Origin: Dactylis glomerata
Taxonomy: Eukaryota > Streptophyta > Magnoliopsida > Poales > Poaceae
Length of the DNA: 64,000 nt
Direction of reading: 5' to 3'
Assembly: GCA_007115705.1 (NCBI GenBank)
Contig: QXEO01000382.1
Coordinates: 1,178,001 to 1,242,000, forward strand
Shown: positions 1 through 10,434 of the stretch, in pieces
How positions within the stretch are numbered: position 1 is the first letter of the stretch
How the letters are laid out: every line of letters starts with the position of its first letter
Made by a program: the position numbers and the translations under genes
Notes under the pieces: generated by a model
Told to the model about the DNA's origin: nothing
Databases searched by the model: none
Seen by the model: only the letters and a program-made list of their open reading frames with translations

Positions 1-2821
1 CCTCCGAACCATCCTTAATCGAAAAAGAACCCAGACTAAAGAAAAACTTCTTCTTTGCCATGAATCCAGCCCAAAAATGCGAATCACCTGGTTTCCAAAG
101 AACCTGAGATAAAGCTTTTTGACCAATATATTTCCTCTTAAGAATGGTTTGCCATGTCCCCTCCTCAGTAAGTAGTTTAAATAACTACTTCCCCAGTAGA
201 GCTGTATTTTTGACCTCAAGGTCATGAATACCAAGCCCACCCTGGTCTTTAGGAGAACATACGACACTCTATTTAGCTAATCGGTATTTCTTTTTCTCGC
301 TGCCCCCTTGCCAAAAGAATCTAGACCGGTAATAATCCAGTTTATGCAAGACTCCTTTAGGCAAGAGAAAGAATGAAATCATATGTAGTACCATATTAGA
401 TAGTACCGAATTAATGAGTATCAGCCTCCCTCCCAGGGACAGCAATTTACCTTTCCAACTGCTAAGGCGTTTTTGTAGTCTCTCCTCGACGAGTTTCCAT
501 TCGGCAAGTGTAAGTCTCCGATAATGAATCGGAATACCCAAATACCGCATAGGAAATTGTCCCTGCCCACAGCCGAATAAATCAGCGTATGCATTGACCT
601 CGTCTTGAGCCTCACCAAAACAAAACAATTCACCTTTATAGAAGTTAATTTTTAGACCTGATAGTTGCTCGAACGCTGAAAGAATAAGTTTCAGATTCTG
701 TGCTTTCTCAAGGTCATGTTCCATAAATAGAATCGTGTCATCGGCATATTGAAAGATGGATAATCCCCCATCAACCAGATGAGGAATAACCCCTTCAATG
801 AGACCGTCATTCTTTGCGCGTTCGATCATAATGGCAAGCATATCAGCCACTATATTAAATAGCATTGGCGATAAGGGGTCACCCTGCCTCAGACCTTTTA
901 ATGTCTGGAAGTATGTACCAACGTCGCCGTTGACTTTGATGGCAACACTACCTCCAGTCACAAAGGAATTGATCAAAGCACGCCACTCATCAGAAAAACC
1001 TTTCATTCTGAGTGTTTGCTGGAGAAAAGACCACTTAACTTTATCATAAGCCTTTTCAAAATCTAACTTTAAAATTACTCCATTTAACTTTTTAGAATGA
1101 AGTTCGTGAAATGTTTCATGCAAGGTAGCAACTCCATCTAGGATATTCCTGCCTTGCATGAAAGCAGTTTGAGATGGCCGAACTACATGATCAGCAACCG
1201 TGTTTAGTCTTAAGGTGGCCACTTTCATGAAAATTTTGAAACTAACATTAAGGAGGCAGATTGGCCTGTATTGTTGGATCCGTTCTGCCTCATTAACCTT
1301 AGGTAACAAAACAATATCACCAAAATTAAGACGAAACAATTCTAGTTGTCCTGCATGAAGACAGCAAAACAAATCTAGAAGGTCACTCTTGATAGTATCC
1401 CAAAAGGTTTGATAAAACTCAGCTGGGAAACCATCCAGACCCGGTGCTTTGTTGTGTTCCATTTGGAAAATGGCTTTTCTTACTTCCTCTTCCGAGTACT
1501 CAGCTATAAGAAAATTATTTTCCTCAATGGAAACCTGGGGAATATCATCTATTTGGGACTCATCCATAAAGAAGTTACCTTCCTCCGGTGCCCCAAACAA
1601 ATTTTTGTAGTAACTAGTAATATATTTTTTGAGATTATCTATATCCTCATTCGTACCCTCATCCTGAACAAGAGTGTGAATACGCTTTTTCCTATGTCTG
1701 CCATTGGCCACACTATGGAAATAGCGAGTATTCGAGTCTCCTTCAAGGATAAACTGGCTCTTGGAGCGTTGGTACCATTTGATTTCCTCCTCCCAGAGTA
1801 GGCTCGCTATCTTAGCATTGGACTGATTTTTTAATTCAATCTCTTGTGCAGATAGGGGACCGATCTCAGCTAAGGCTTCGAGACCGTCAATGATGGAGGA
1901 AAGCCTTGCCTTTTTGTTTTTAAGAACTCCTATTACATGGCGTGCCCAACCACTTAGGTGACTACGTAAAGCACGTATTTTGGAATTCCACCTTTGTATT
2001 GGGGACGCCGCCGTAACTGGTCTAGCCCATACAGTTTTGACCATCTCAGAAAACCCCTCCCTCTGTAACCATCCAAGTTCAAACTTGAATTTGCGATTAC
2101 CAGGTGGTTTAGGGGTTCTCGTAGTCAAGAGTATAGGTGCATGATCCGAAAATCCTTCGATACGTTCAAGAGCACGAACAGATACCATCGGAAATTTAGA
2201 TTCCAGATCGGCATCCATTAGCACTCTATCCAGTTTCTCGAAAGTGGGGTTAGGAAGGTTATTCGCCCAGGTGAATTGTCTTCTGATCATTGTGACTTCT
2301 CTCAAATCCAAACTGTCTATAACAGCATTGAATAGAAAAGGACAGTGATCATCAAACCGGCCCTTACTTTTTTCATGACGGAATCTTAGCAAATTGAAAT
2401 CACCCCCAATTAGAATTGGATAAGGGTTATCCTTTGCCAAGTTAACCAGTTCACGAAGAAAGTCTGCCTTATATTCTTCCTGTGCGGCTCCATAAACAAC
2501 AACTAGACTCCATGGGAAATTATCCGCTCTATTACGGATATGGAGTTTGATATGATAATCTCCACCCGAACAAGCTATAACTTCCATACTATCCGTCCGT
2601 ACTCCAAGTAAAATGCCCCCCAAACGGCCTCGGGGCGGCTGGGATGTCCACTCAAAATCTACCCCACCAGAAAGGCGATCAAGTAGACGTTGAGAGAAGT
2701 GCCTTCTACCGGTTTCCGAAATAGCCACAAAATCTAAATTATGATCATTGATACAATGAGCAACATGTAAATGTTTAGCCAAGTCCCGAAGACCTCTGCT
2801 ATTCGAAAACATACCATTCAT
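1..2821 (-). pseudogene. LINE ORF2: AP endonuclease and reverse transcriptase, broken
   Basis: The first 850 codons (2821 down to 269) are open. Residues about 1-235 are an endonuclease/exonuclease/phosphatase domain (IGGDFNLLR near 137-145; SDHAPILL near 225). Residues about 490-760 are a LINE reverse transcriptase with YRPICLLN, the GRNILDGV/KLDFEKAYDKV block, LRQGDPLSPMLF and the catalytic FQYADD. The frame meets TAG at 269-271 but clearly continues beyond it, with a second in-frame TAG at 185-187, and is still readable at position 1 (GSFSIKDGSE). Both stops fit TGG to TAG changes. The ATG at 2819-2821 overlaps the ORF1 stop. The gene nicks target DNA and reverse-transcribes the LINE RNA when intact. 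Confidence 0.92.
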
Positions 2822-3861
2822 TGAGACACAATCTTAGATTTTGGAACTTTGCCCCTCTTTGAGGACTTAGAGCAAGAATTTGACTTTGATTTGCGGCCAG
2901 ATGCACACAGGTCATAAAATGAACCCGGCATGGCTTCATTAAAGTCAATTTCAGAAACAACACCAACCAGACTAGAGAGAAGCTGACCATCTACTGTGGC
3001 AATCGCTTCCTCTTCGTCCAGTTCGGTATCCTCCACTATATTCTGCAGCTTAGGACTGACCGTTAACCAGTCATATTCCATATGCCTCAGAACATTTGCG
3101 GACAGACAAACCTCACTAGCATTCTTCCCTAGTCTAATGCCAACCGCATTCAACTTAGAAGAAATAACAGGAGTAGATAAAGAAATAAAAGAAGAGGACT
3201 TAGAACTCATACCACTGAAGTCGAGATTCACAGCGGCTTTGCGCCGCATTGCCTTCTGCAAAGTATCCTCATCAGTCGCAGAGGAGCCATCGTCCGCCAC
3301 CGTATGCCTCAAACTACGCCTCACCATAGGCGCACATGGCATAGAACGTGGTGGTGGCGATGGGGAAGTAGCCTTGTCGGACGGAGCTGGTGGTGTAGAC
3401 GATGAAGGAGCCCAGACTGGAGATGTCGGTGTAGCATAACACCCCACGTCCCGCGAGAAAGGCTCCTCCGCCGCCGAGGATAGTAAAGCCAAAGAAGATA
3501 ATGTCCCAGGCGCAGCCGAAGGCGCAAACGAAGCAGATGGGGGCGATGGTGGTGCAGGACCCCCACCCGGCAGGGCCACACTAGCGCCATGATCCTCTGC
3601 CAGCGACGCAGATCCTTCCGCAAGAGCAGCAGCATACCCGGCGTCAGCCTCCTGCACATCCGACGGGCCCGCAGCCCGCAGCGTGCTAACGTGGGCCACG
3701 TCTGATGGCAGGAGTAGGCCAGACTCAGTGCGAGCCGCAGAGGGTGGCAAGGAGGAAACCACCGCCCGGGCGGCAGAACATGGCGACCGTCCCAGCGAAG
3801 ATGGTGGGCTGGCAGGCCAGCCATCACCTGCAGGAGAAGCTTCACGGTCCAGAGCCGTCAC
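2818..3861 (-). pseudogene. LINE ORF1 C-terminal half (RNA-binding/nucleocapsid-like protein)
   Basis: This open stretch of 347 codons starts at a GTG just after an in-frame TAG, so it is the C-terminal part of a broken ORF1 rather than a complete protein. The first 150 or so residues are a Pro/Ser/Ala-rich linker. The last 170 hold a more ordered segment (from about RRSLRHTVADDG to LCASGRKSKS) with a Lys/Ser-rich tail, which I recognise as the usual end of ORF1 in grass LINEs. No CCHC zinc knuckle is visible. The stop TGA (2818-2820) shares bases with the ORF2 start in an ATGA overlap. Confidence 0.7.
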
Positions 3862-4156
3862 GCCAGGCTACAGCCTAGCCGTCGAGGGAGAAGGCCGCTG
3901 CACCGAGCACCTCACAGGCGAGGACGCCCCCTTCAGAAGCCAAGGCGAAGTAGACCGGACAGCCTCCACGATTTCTTTCTCGCGCGGTGTAGTCAGATTC
4001 GGGTTGATGGGCGTCATAGCAAAAAGCGATGGGAACCAAGATCTGAGGACTAGCAAAAGGTGGTTCGAGTGTGGGTGGTGATGAGGAATTGGCTTGGTGA
4101 TCCGTGACTTGGAACAGTGGTATACAAGTGGGGGCGACTGCACAAGGGGAATTCAA
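3862..4156 (-). pseudogene. LINE ORF1 upstream remnant
   Basis: A minus-strand frame of 93 codons (3875-4156) is open upstream of the ORF1 piece but in a different frame, and ends at TAG 3875-3877. Its Pro/Ser-rich composition continues that of ORF1. I take it as the preceding part of ORF1 separated by a frameshift and stops. The assignment is inferred from position and composition, not from a recognised domain. Confidence 0.45.
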
Positions 4157-4164
4157 ATTCCTAC

Positions 4165-4540
4165 CTTGTAGGGTGAAAATCTGAGATCTGGCCTTAATTG
4201 GTTGTGTCTGGCAATGGCCTTACTGAAGGCATTGTTTTGTGAGCGGGGACTTTCTTCAGGGTGAAAAACCTATGATCCATGATCGGGCGATGATGGTGTT
4301 TGTGCACTGTTTCCTTCTTAGAGGCATCGTTGTTGGAGAAGCTGGACTTCTAGTGTTGTCTTGGTGGTGGTTGTACTACTGCTAGAAGAAATAGATCATT
4401 GTAGCATGACTTTTCTTTTCTATAATTCTTCTTCTGTTTATTTTGGTTGTGTGCATCCGTGATGCCATTAGGACACTGCGTCGTAGCAGGAGCTGGGTGT
4501 AAATGGTATCTCCGCGATATTAATATATACTCTTTATAGA
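4165..4540 (+). mobile_element. LINE 3' untranslated end, plus strand
   Basis: The plus strand reads as the conserved 3' UTR of grass LINEs: a stretch with gggactttcttcagggtg, then near the end gctgggtgtaaatggtatct, a run of TA-rich sequence (ttaatatatactctttatag) and a decayed A-rich tail. It contains no ORF. It lies in the opposite orientation to, and directly against, the 5' side of the minus-strand LINE. Confidence 0.6.
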
Positions 4541-4621
4541 AATAAGGTCAACAATTGATGCAAGAAGGACCACATAATTTAGCTTGGCACAGAGACACAA
4601 CACAAAAACGTGAAGACCGGA
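4541..4621. other. Host sequence left of element A
   Basis: About 80 bases lie between the LINE 3' end and element A. The last five (CCGGA, 4617-4621) are the target-site duplication of A. Joined to 50925 onward this gives the pre-insertion site. No gene is seen here. Confidence 0.6.
4617..4621. repeat. Target-site duplication of element A, left
   Basis: CCGGA directly precedes the TG start of the left LTR and is repeated at 50925-50929 directly after the CA end of the right LTR. Confidence 0.95.
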
Positions 4622-5190
4622 TGACGAGGTTCAACCCCGGCAATGCCCATGTTTGTGGGCTTTCGAGACATGGAGCGCTAGTGGGATCCGGCGAACTCGA
4701 TGGCGATCAGACGAAAGCAGAAGAACACGAGGTTTTACCCAGGTTCGGCCCCCTTGGTAGGGTAATGACCTACGTCCTGCTTGTCTGACTTTTATTGATG
4801 GGGTGGCTACAGTGGAGGTGTTACAATGGTGGCGTAGATTGGATCTAGCTGAAAGCGGAGAGCTCTAATGTTTCGAGCGCTCCGGCGAGAGGTGGTGAAA
4901 AATGTCTAGGCCTGTGCTACGATCTCCCTCCTGACCTTTTATATGCGAAGGCCGGGTCCTAGGAGTGTTCTCCAAGTCGATTACAGATAGAATCGGTTTG
5001 AATAAACTCTAGATGAATCCTAATTTGACCAGATCTCTTTCTTCGAGTCTTTGCCTTGTACGCCAAGTTATGTCCCTAGGCCGCGCTAGGCCAATATCTT
5101 CATGGGTTCATGATTCCTTCGATGGTTATCCCTCCTGGGCCGAAAACCAGGTAGGCAAATATTGAGGGCCTATTTGTCATTCCTTCGTCA
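4622..5190 (-). repeat. Element A 3' LTR
   Basis: This 569-bp LTR begins TGACGAGGTTC and ends TTCCTTCGTCA. Compared by eye with the right copy it differs by 10 substitutions (9 of them transitions) and one 1-bp indel, about 1.8%. A TATA-like box (minus strand CATATAAAAGG) lies near 4940. Confidence 0.95.
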
Positions 5191-6721
5191 ATAGACCCCG
5201 AGTGCCTGGGATAGTCGAAGACTATGGCAGGGACTCTAATTCAAAACCCTTCTTGATTGCAGAAATTGTATTCGCCTTACCTGTAAAAACACAAAGGCAT
5301 AGCGAGTATACAAATGATGCGTCTAGTAAACGCTGCTAATTCGAGTAGTACTCATTCTGAGCCTCGAAAATGCTTAGTTTGGTTGCTAGAGGGATTGGCA
5401 TAACTGGCCTGAGACTCACGCCGGGTCTCAGTTAATTGCATAGCCGCAAAAACATTCGGTTAGCTTACTCAGATTCGAGTCCCCCGACTCGAACCCGCGT
5501 GGGCTGGCACAACTTCGACCCGAGCTGCGTATGGACTTACCAGGTCGAAGTCCAGTTTAGTGTGAGGCACTCGATGCGTCCATCGATGCAAACTTCATAC
5601 CGTACATATGGAAAATTTCTCAGCAGAGCGCGCTTGATACGAATACCGGGCCATCTAGTGTTGCCAACTGTGGACTTACCTTCATATTTGACATACGGCA
5701 TCCGAACTGGTATATTGCCACCAAAATTTGGGCATTGAGTGTAAGCATAAGCATAGAGCTGAATTCAGGGGGCTTAAACCGCTCACGAATCGAAATTGAG
5801 GCACTGCTGGCCTTGAATTAGAGATAACCTGGGTACTGAAACCCATGGTTAGACGCAATGACAATTTTGGTTGTTTGGACTGAAGAAGTCATTATTCGAG
5901 TAAGCTTGTGGCACTGCAGGCCGGAATAAAGGAACCGTCAAAGAATCGATAACCATGACTTGAATGATAAGCGGGCGTTGCCAGCCAGAAGACAATTCAA
6001 GGGGTTAGGATCCACAACGCGAGGATCTGAGCAGCGTGACCCACTCGAATGTGGTAAGCGAGGAGAATCGACACCTATGATTCGAAGAGTATAGAGGCAC
6101 TGCTGGCCCGTAATGAATAATTCGAGAATGAGAATTCACAACTCGAATGCCAAAATGGTGTCCATCAAAGCGGGAGGATCCTTTCGAGTAGTCATGCAGA
6201 AAACCCCACTCAAAAGGCTCCCGGGTGAATCAAACTAAAGCCTCAAGTAAAGAATAAGACCGCTCGAAAGGTGATACTTGCATTCGAATAGCACAAAGAG
6301 GGCGAAAGAGTTCGAGGAACACCCAGCACCAAAGAGGTTTGGATTTCAAGAGTACATACCTCAAAAATATGAAAGCCCAAAATCGCGCTTATCCCTTGGG
6401 CCGAAAGAAAATTGCTCCGCAGGCAATGACATCAGTGATGACGCTTGGCTCCTTCGAGCTGTCACGCCATCCTCTGCAAGGATAGCCTGACATTGAGAAG
6501 ACCAGATGCCTTGTGGGCCCCGCATCCGCGCGTCCCGGCTATTGACTAAGTTTGACCACACATCCCGCGCGTGGGTGAAAAAAGTCCTCCATGTCTCCTC
6601 AATTACCATGCGTAGTGGAGGCCGTGGCGCCCGCGGTGCTGACACGTGGATGACCAGATCTGCCCAGCCGCTTCCCCTTCGCAATGGGCGGCTAGGATAG
6701 ATCGGCGATTTCTAGGAATGA
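5191..6721 (-). other. Element A 3' untranslated region
   Basis: No protein-coding frame is convincing here. The polypurine tract next to the 3' LTR reads CACTCGGGGTCTAT on the minus strand (5191-5204). The region carries scattered copies of a motif close to GGCACTGCTGGCC (about 5799, 5908, 5970 and 6091), usually near ATTCGAG-type words. The right part merges into the promoter of the plus-strand accessory gene. Confidence 0.6.
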
Positions 6722-6731
6722 GATAAAAATA
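6722..6731 (+). promoter_or_regulatory. Probable TATA box of the element A antisense gene
   Basis: GATAAAAATA lies about 120 bases upstream of the ATG at 6853, on the strand opposite to gag-pol. The gene in element B has a clear TATAAAAG box at the equivalent place (42704-42711). Confidence 0.45.
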
Positions 6732-6852
6732 GCAGCAGAGGGGTAACTGTTCCCCCCACTCCGCCGCCGTCATCTTCTTCCTCGCGTTCTGCTCCTGCAC
6801 CACAGCTCTCCCACCTTCCATTTCTGTGAAATCCTTGCTGAGTGCCGCCGCC

Positions 6853-7212
6853 ATGGGCAAGAGGAACTCGACTGCGGCCGGTGCCGCCAGTGGCGCCGCC
6901 GCGAAAAAGGCCAAGACCGCTGATGCGGACCAGTCCGTCATTGGGCACTGGGTCTAAACCAAGATTGGCGAGAAGGAGCTGGCGAGCGCCAAGAAAGTCG
7001 GCCTCCTGAAGAATGATCCGGTGGAGGTTCTCGCCGCCGGCCCGGAAATCATACCCCGTCCACTTGCGGGCTTCCGGGTAATTTTCCTCGCCTTTCTCCT
7101 TCGAGGACTTTTGCTTCCTCCTCATCCTTTCCTTTGGGGCCTCCTTTTTGCGTACGGGATTCAGCTCCATGATCTGAATCCCAACACTATTCTCCACATT
7201 GCGTGTTTCATC
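6853..7212 (+). pseudogene. Element A antisense accessory gene, 5' part (Transposase_28-like), cut by F
   Basis: The frame begins with ATG in a Kozak-like GCCGCCATGG context. It encodes an Ala/Lys-rich N-terminus, then a globular segment with PEIIPRPLAGFRVIFLAFLLRG and YGIQLHDLNPNTILHIACFI. This is the start of the 'putative gypsy type transposon' domain found in grass retrotransposon proteins. TAA at 6955-6957 interrupts the frame and fits CAA to TAA. The frame is then cut at FI by Copia element F. It resumes in frame at 15751 with TLCECFLGIEP once F and one TCATC copy are removed. It is transcribed against gag-pol of its own host element. Confidence 0.8.
7208..7212. repeat. Target-site duplication of element F, left
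   Basis: TCATC precedes the left LTR of F and is repeated at 15746-15750. Confidence 0.95.
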
Positions 7213-8904
7213 TGAAGAGTTTCACAGCATAGTAAAACAAAAAAATTCCTACGGATGCGAACAAGCAAGCCAAGATCTAATCTAGGAGATGTAATCAACG
7301 AGAGAGATAGATGAGTCTTCATACCCTTGATGAAATCGCACAGCGGAAACGTTCAACAGAACGTGGATGATGTAGTCGTAGTAGCCTTCTCCTCCCCGCG
7401 ATCCGATCTGATCCAACGCCGCAAGTGGCGACGCCTCCGAGAGATGCACACATATGGTGCAGCGACGTATCCTCCTTCCTTGGTCCAGCAAGTATGGTGG
7501 AGAGATAGATTGGATCTGTAGCACGACGGTGTGGTGCTTATGGTGGAGAGTTTCTGCGGTAGGGCTTCGCCTACGCGCAGTTGCGAGAGCGAGAGGTGGA
7601 GGGCAGCAATTCAGCCGGCGGCTAGGGTTGGGTGAGGGGGAGGCTGGGCGGCCAGCTTGGCCCCTCCTCCAAGCCCTAGGGCTGGCGGCCAAGGGGTGGA
7701 GTGGGGGGCAAGTCTTCCCCTTTCCCTCTAGAACGTTCCCCTAGGGTTTCCCCTTTGGGCTGACCGGCTGGGCCTTAGGGCCTTGGTGTGTCTGGCCCAA
7801 AGTGGCCAGGACACTTCCCCTTAGGCCCATGCAGGCCTCCGTCAAGTGGGCGCACGTTGGCCCCACTCCGAAACCTTCTAGAACCTTCCGGTACAATACC
7901 AATAAACTCCGAAATGATTCCGGAATCCAAAAACTGCTTTCCTTTATATGAATCTTATTCTCCAGACCATTCCAGAACCTCTCGTGATGTCCTGGATCTC
8001 AACCGAGACTCCGAACAAAAAACTCATTAACCAATTATCCATTCTATCCTAGCATCAATGCATGTTAAGTGTGTGACCCTATGGGTTCGAGAATATGCAG
8101 ACATGATCTTCTATCAATAATCAACAGCGGGATCTGGAAACCCATGTTGACTCCCACATATTCATTGATGATCATATTAGATGAACCATGATGTCAGGAT
8201 TCAATTAATCCCATATATGTATTCCCTTCGTCTCACGATATTTTACTTGCCCGAGATTCGATCGTTGGTATCGGCATACCTAGTTCAATCTCGTTCACAG
8301 CAAGTACTTTACTCGTTCCGTAATCCGATATCACTTTGTGATTAACTCCTTAACCACGTGCTTGCAAGCAATGTTGATATCGATTACCGAGTGGGCCCGA
8401 AGTATATCTCTCCGACTTGAGAGGGACAAATTCCATCTCGATACATGCAACCCAACAAGTACTTTCCAATCACCTGAGACACACCTTTAGGATCACCCTT
8501 TCATAGGATGACGTTTGATAACCTCAAAGCTTTCTTCCGATACCAGGGAGTTGCATTATCTCATGGTCTAAGGAATACAATACTTGACATAGGAAAAAGC
8601 TTCGCAAAGATGAACACAATGACACGATCTAATTGATGTGCTTTATTTGGGTCTGTCCATCACATCATTCTCCTAATGACATGACCTCATTATTAATCGA
8701 CAACTCATGTCTATGGTTTGGAAACCTTAACCATCATTAATCAATGAGCTAGTCTAGTAGAGGCGTACTAGGGACATGGTGTTGTTCATAAAGCACACAA
8801 GTATTAATGTTTCCACTTAATACAATTATGGCATGGAGTATAAACATTATCACGAACAATGATAATAATAATATTATTATTGCCTCTAGGGCATATTTCC
8901 TTCA
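7213..8904 (-). repeat. Element F 3' LTR
   Basis: This LTR of 1692 bp lacks about 29 bp present in the other copy near 14457-14485, including the TATATAAG box. By eye it differs from the other copy at about 64 positions (3.8%). The polypurine tract GGGAGAC on the minus strand abuts it at 8905. Confidence 0.95.
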
Positions 8905-9154
8905 GTCTCCCACTTGCACTAGAGTCAATAATCTAGTCATACTTGCGCCTGTAACACCTATGGCATTCCGGTGTTATTCATACGCGTTGCACATGGTAAA
9001 CCTTATCTATGGGTCTGACACTTTCAGGTCCGTTTGTATTTGCATATTCTTTTGCGTCAGCACGCATTACTCATCTTGTATGAGATGGCATAGTATAAAC
9101 TTAGTATTCTGATGAAACCTTTGTTTCTTTGCCAACACTATGTTGTCACTGTTG

Positions 9155-9487
9155 TCATACAATAGAACTACATAGTACTAGCACACTTGGAATTAAACCT
9201 CCACGATCGGATCGCAGAAATTTAATTTTCTTGTTACGATGGTTTTCCACTTCGTTCTGAAATTCTTTGAACTTTTCAAACGTTTCAGATTTATGTTTCA
9301 TTAAATAGACATACCCATATCTACTTAAGTCATCAGGAAAAGTGAGAAAATAGTGATATCCACCGCACGTCAAAATACTCATTGGTCTGCACATATCGGT
9401 ATGTATGATTTCCAATAAGTCCGTTGCTCGTTTCATTATTTCGGAGAACGGGTTTTGATCATCTTGCCCATGAGGCATGGCTCGCAC
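9155..9487 (-). pseudogene. Copia integrase relic of element F
   Basis: A 110-codon frame holds part of a Copia integrase core: GQDDQNPFSE, then RATDLLEIIHTDMCRPMS with the first catalytic Asp, YHYFLTFPDDLSRYGYVYLM, and KIKFLRSDRGG with the second catalytic Asp. The zinc-binding N-terminus and the third catalytic residue (Glu) are not in this frame. It ends early and cannot be active. Confidence 0.8.
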
Positions 9488-10194
9488 GTGTCAAATGATT
9501 CAAAATCAAGAGACTCCAAAAGTCCATCAGAATGGAGTTTCTTCATGCGTTTTACGCCAATATGACCTAGATGACAGTGCCACAAATAAGTTCGATTATC
9601 ACTATCTACTTTGCATCTTTTATGCCGCTTCTAAAGTGATTATATACTTAGCCCTCGTTGCAGTGTCCGCAATAATGTTAACATTGGAACTCATCCAAGT
9701 CATCATGGAACTTTCTTCCATCTTATTGTGCCACCTTCTAACTCAAAACAAATCGCTTAAAATTGAGATAAAATTTTACCTGTATAGGTGACAAAGCCAA
9801 TGTAACACATTGCAATGAACCATTTGTCACTTTTGCATACAAAATATATTCTTAGTTCTTCGAAAGTACATAAGAATATTCTTACTATTGTCCAACGATC
9901 ATCATATGAATGCTCGTAACCTTTTAGAGCATCGGACATATCTGGATCTACATATCATGGTATACAAGATTGATAAAATCATTCTTGCGGTTTCACTCAT
10001 CAAGTGTCAAAACAATTGATTCTTGCTCCAACCTCTTCCATGCAACAAGAACCGTTCTTATTGTTTCCATATTGAACAAATTCAATATTTCATCTATGTA
10101 CTCTGGCAAAACTATATTAGTGCCTCAATCTATCTGCATAGACATTCATGCTTAATATTCTGGTTTTACCTAAGTATTTCATCAAAAACTAATT

Positions 10195-10434
10195 TTAATG
10201 AAAACTTAACAATATCAAGAAAAACACTTTATTTCCAATAAACGATATGTCGTCCACATAAAGTATTAGAAATATGTTTGAGCGCTCCCACTTACTTTCT
10301 TGTAATACAAGCATCTTCAAATATCTTGACGAAATTAACACTTTAATATTTTCATCATTGAAGATTCCAACTTCGCTATGCTTACTTCTACCATAGAAGT
10401 TTGCATACATATCTAGCAACCTTTGAATCAACAA
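10195..10434 (-). pseudogene. Copia reverse transcriptase relic of element F
   Basis: The only recognisable part is LILYVDDISFIGNK, the catalytic YVDD block of a Copia reverse transcriptase, preceded by SKWERSNIF. The surrounding residues no longer match an RT. Confidence 0.6.

Larger units (their letters stand above)
1..4160 (-). mobile_element. L1-type LINE (non-LTR retrotransposon), minus strand, 3' end outside window
   Basis: The minus strand carries a two-ORF LINE. ORF2 (endonuclease plus reverse transcriptase) lies downstream of a Pro/Ser/Ala-rich ORF1. The element runs off the left edge, so its 3' UTR and tail are not seen. Its 5' end is taken at about 4160, where coding similarity stops and a plus-strand LINE 3' end begins. 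Both ORFs carry stops or frameshifts, so this copy is dead. It may be a single twin-primed insertion together with the plus-strand piece at 4165-4540. Confidence 0.85.

Noticed and set aside
2996..4081. Plus-strand ORFs over LINE ORF1
   Set aside because: They mirror the low-complexity Pro/Ser/Ala-rich minus-strand frame and lack any domain.
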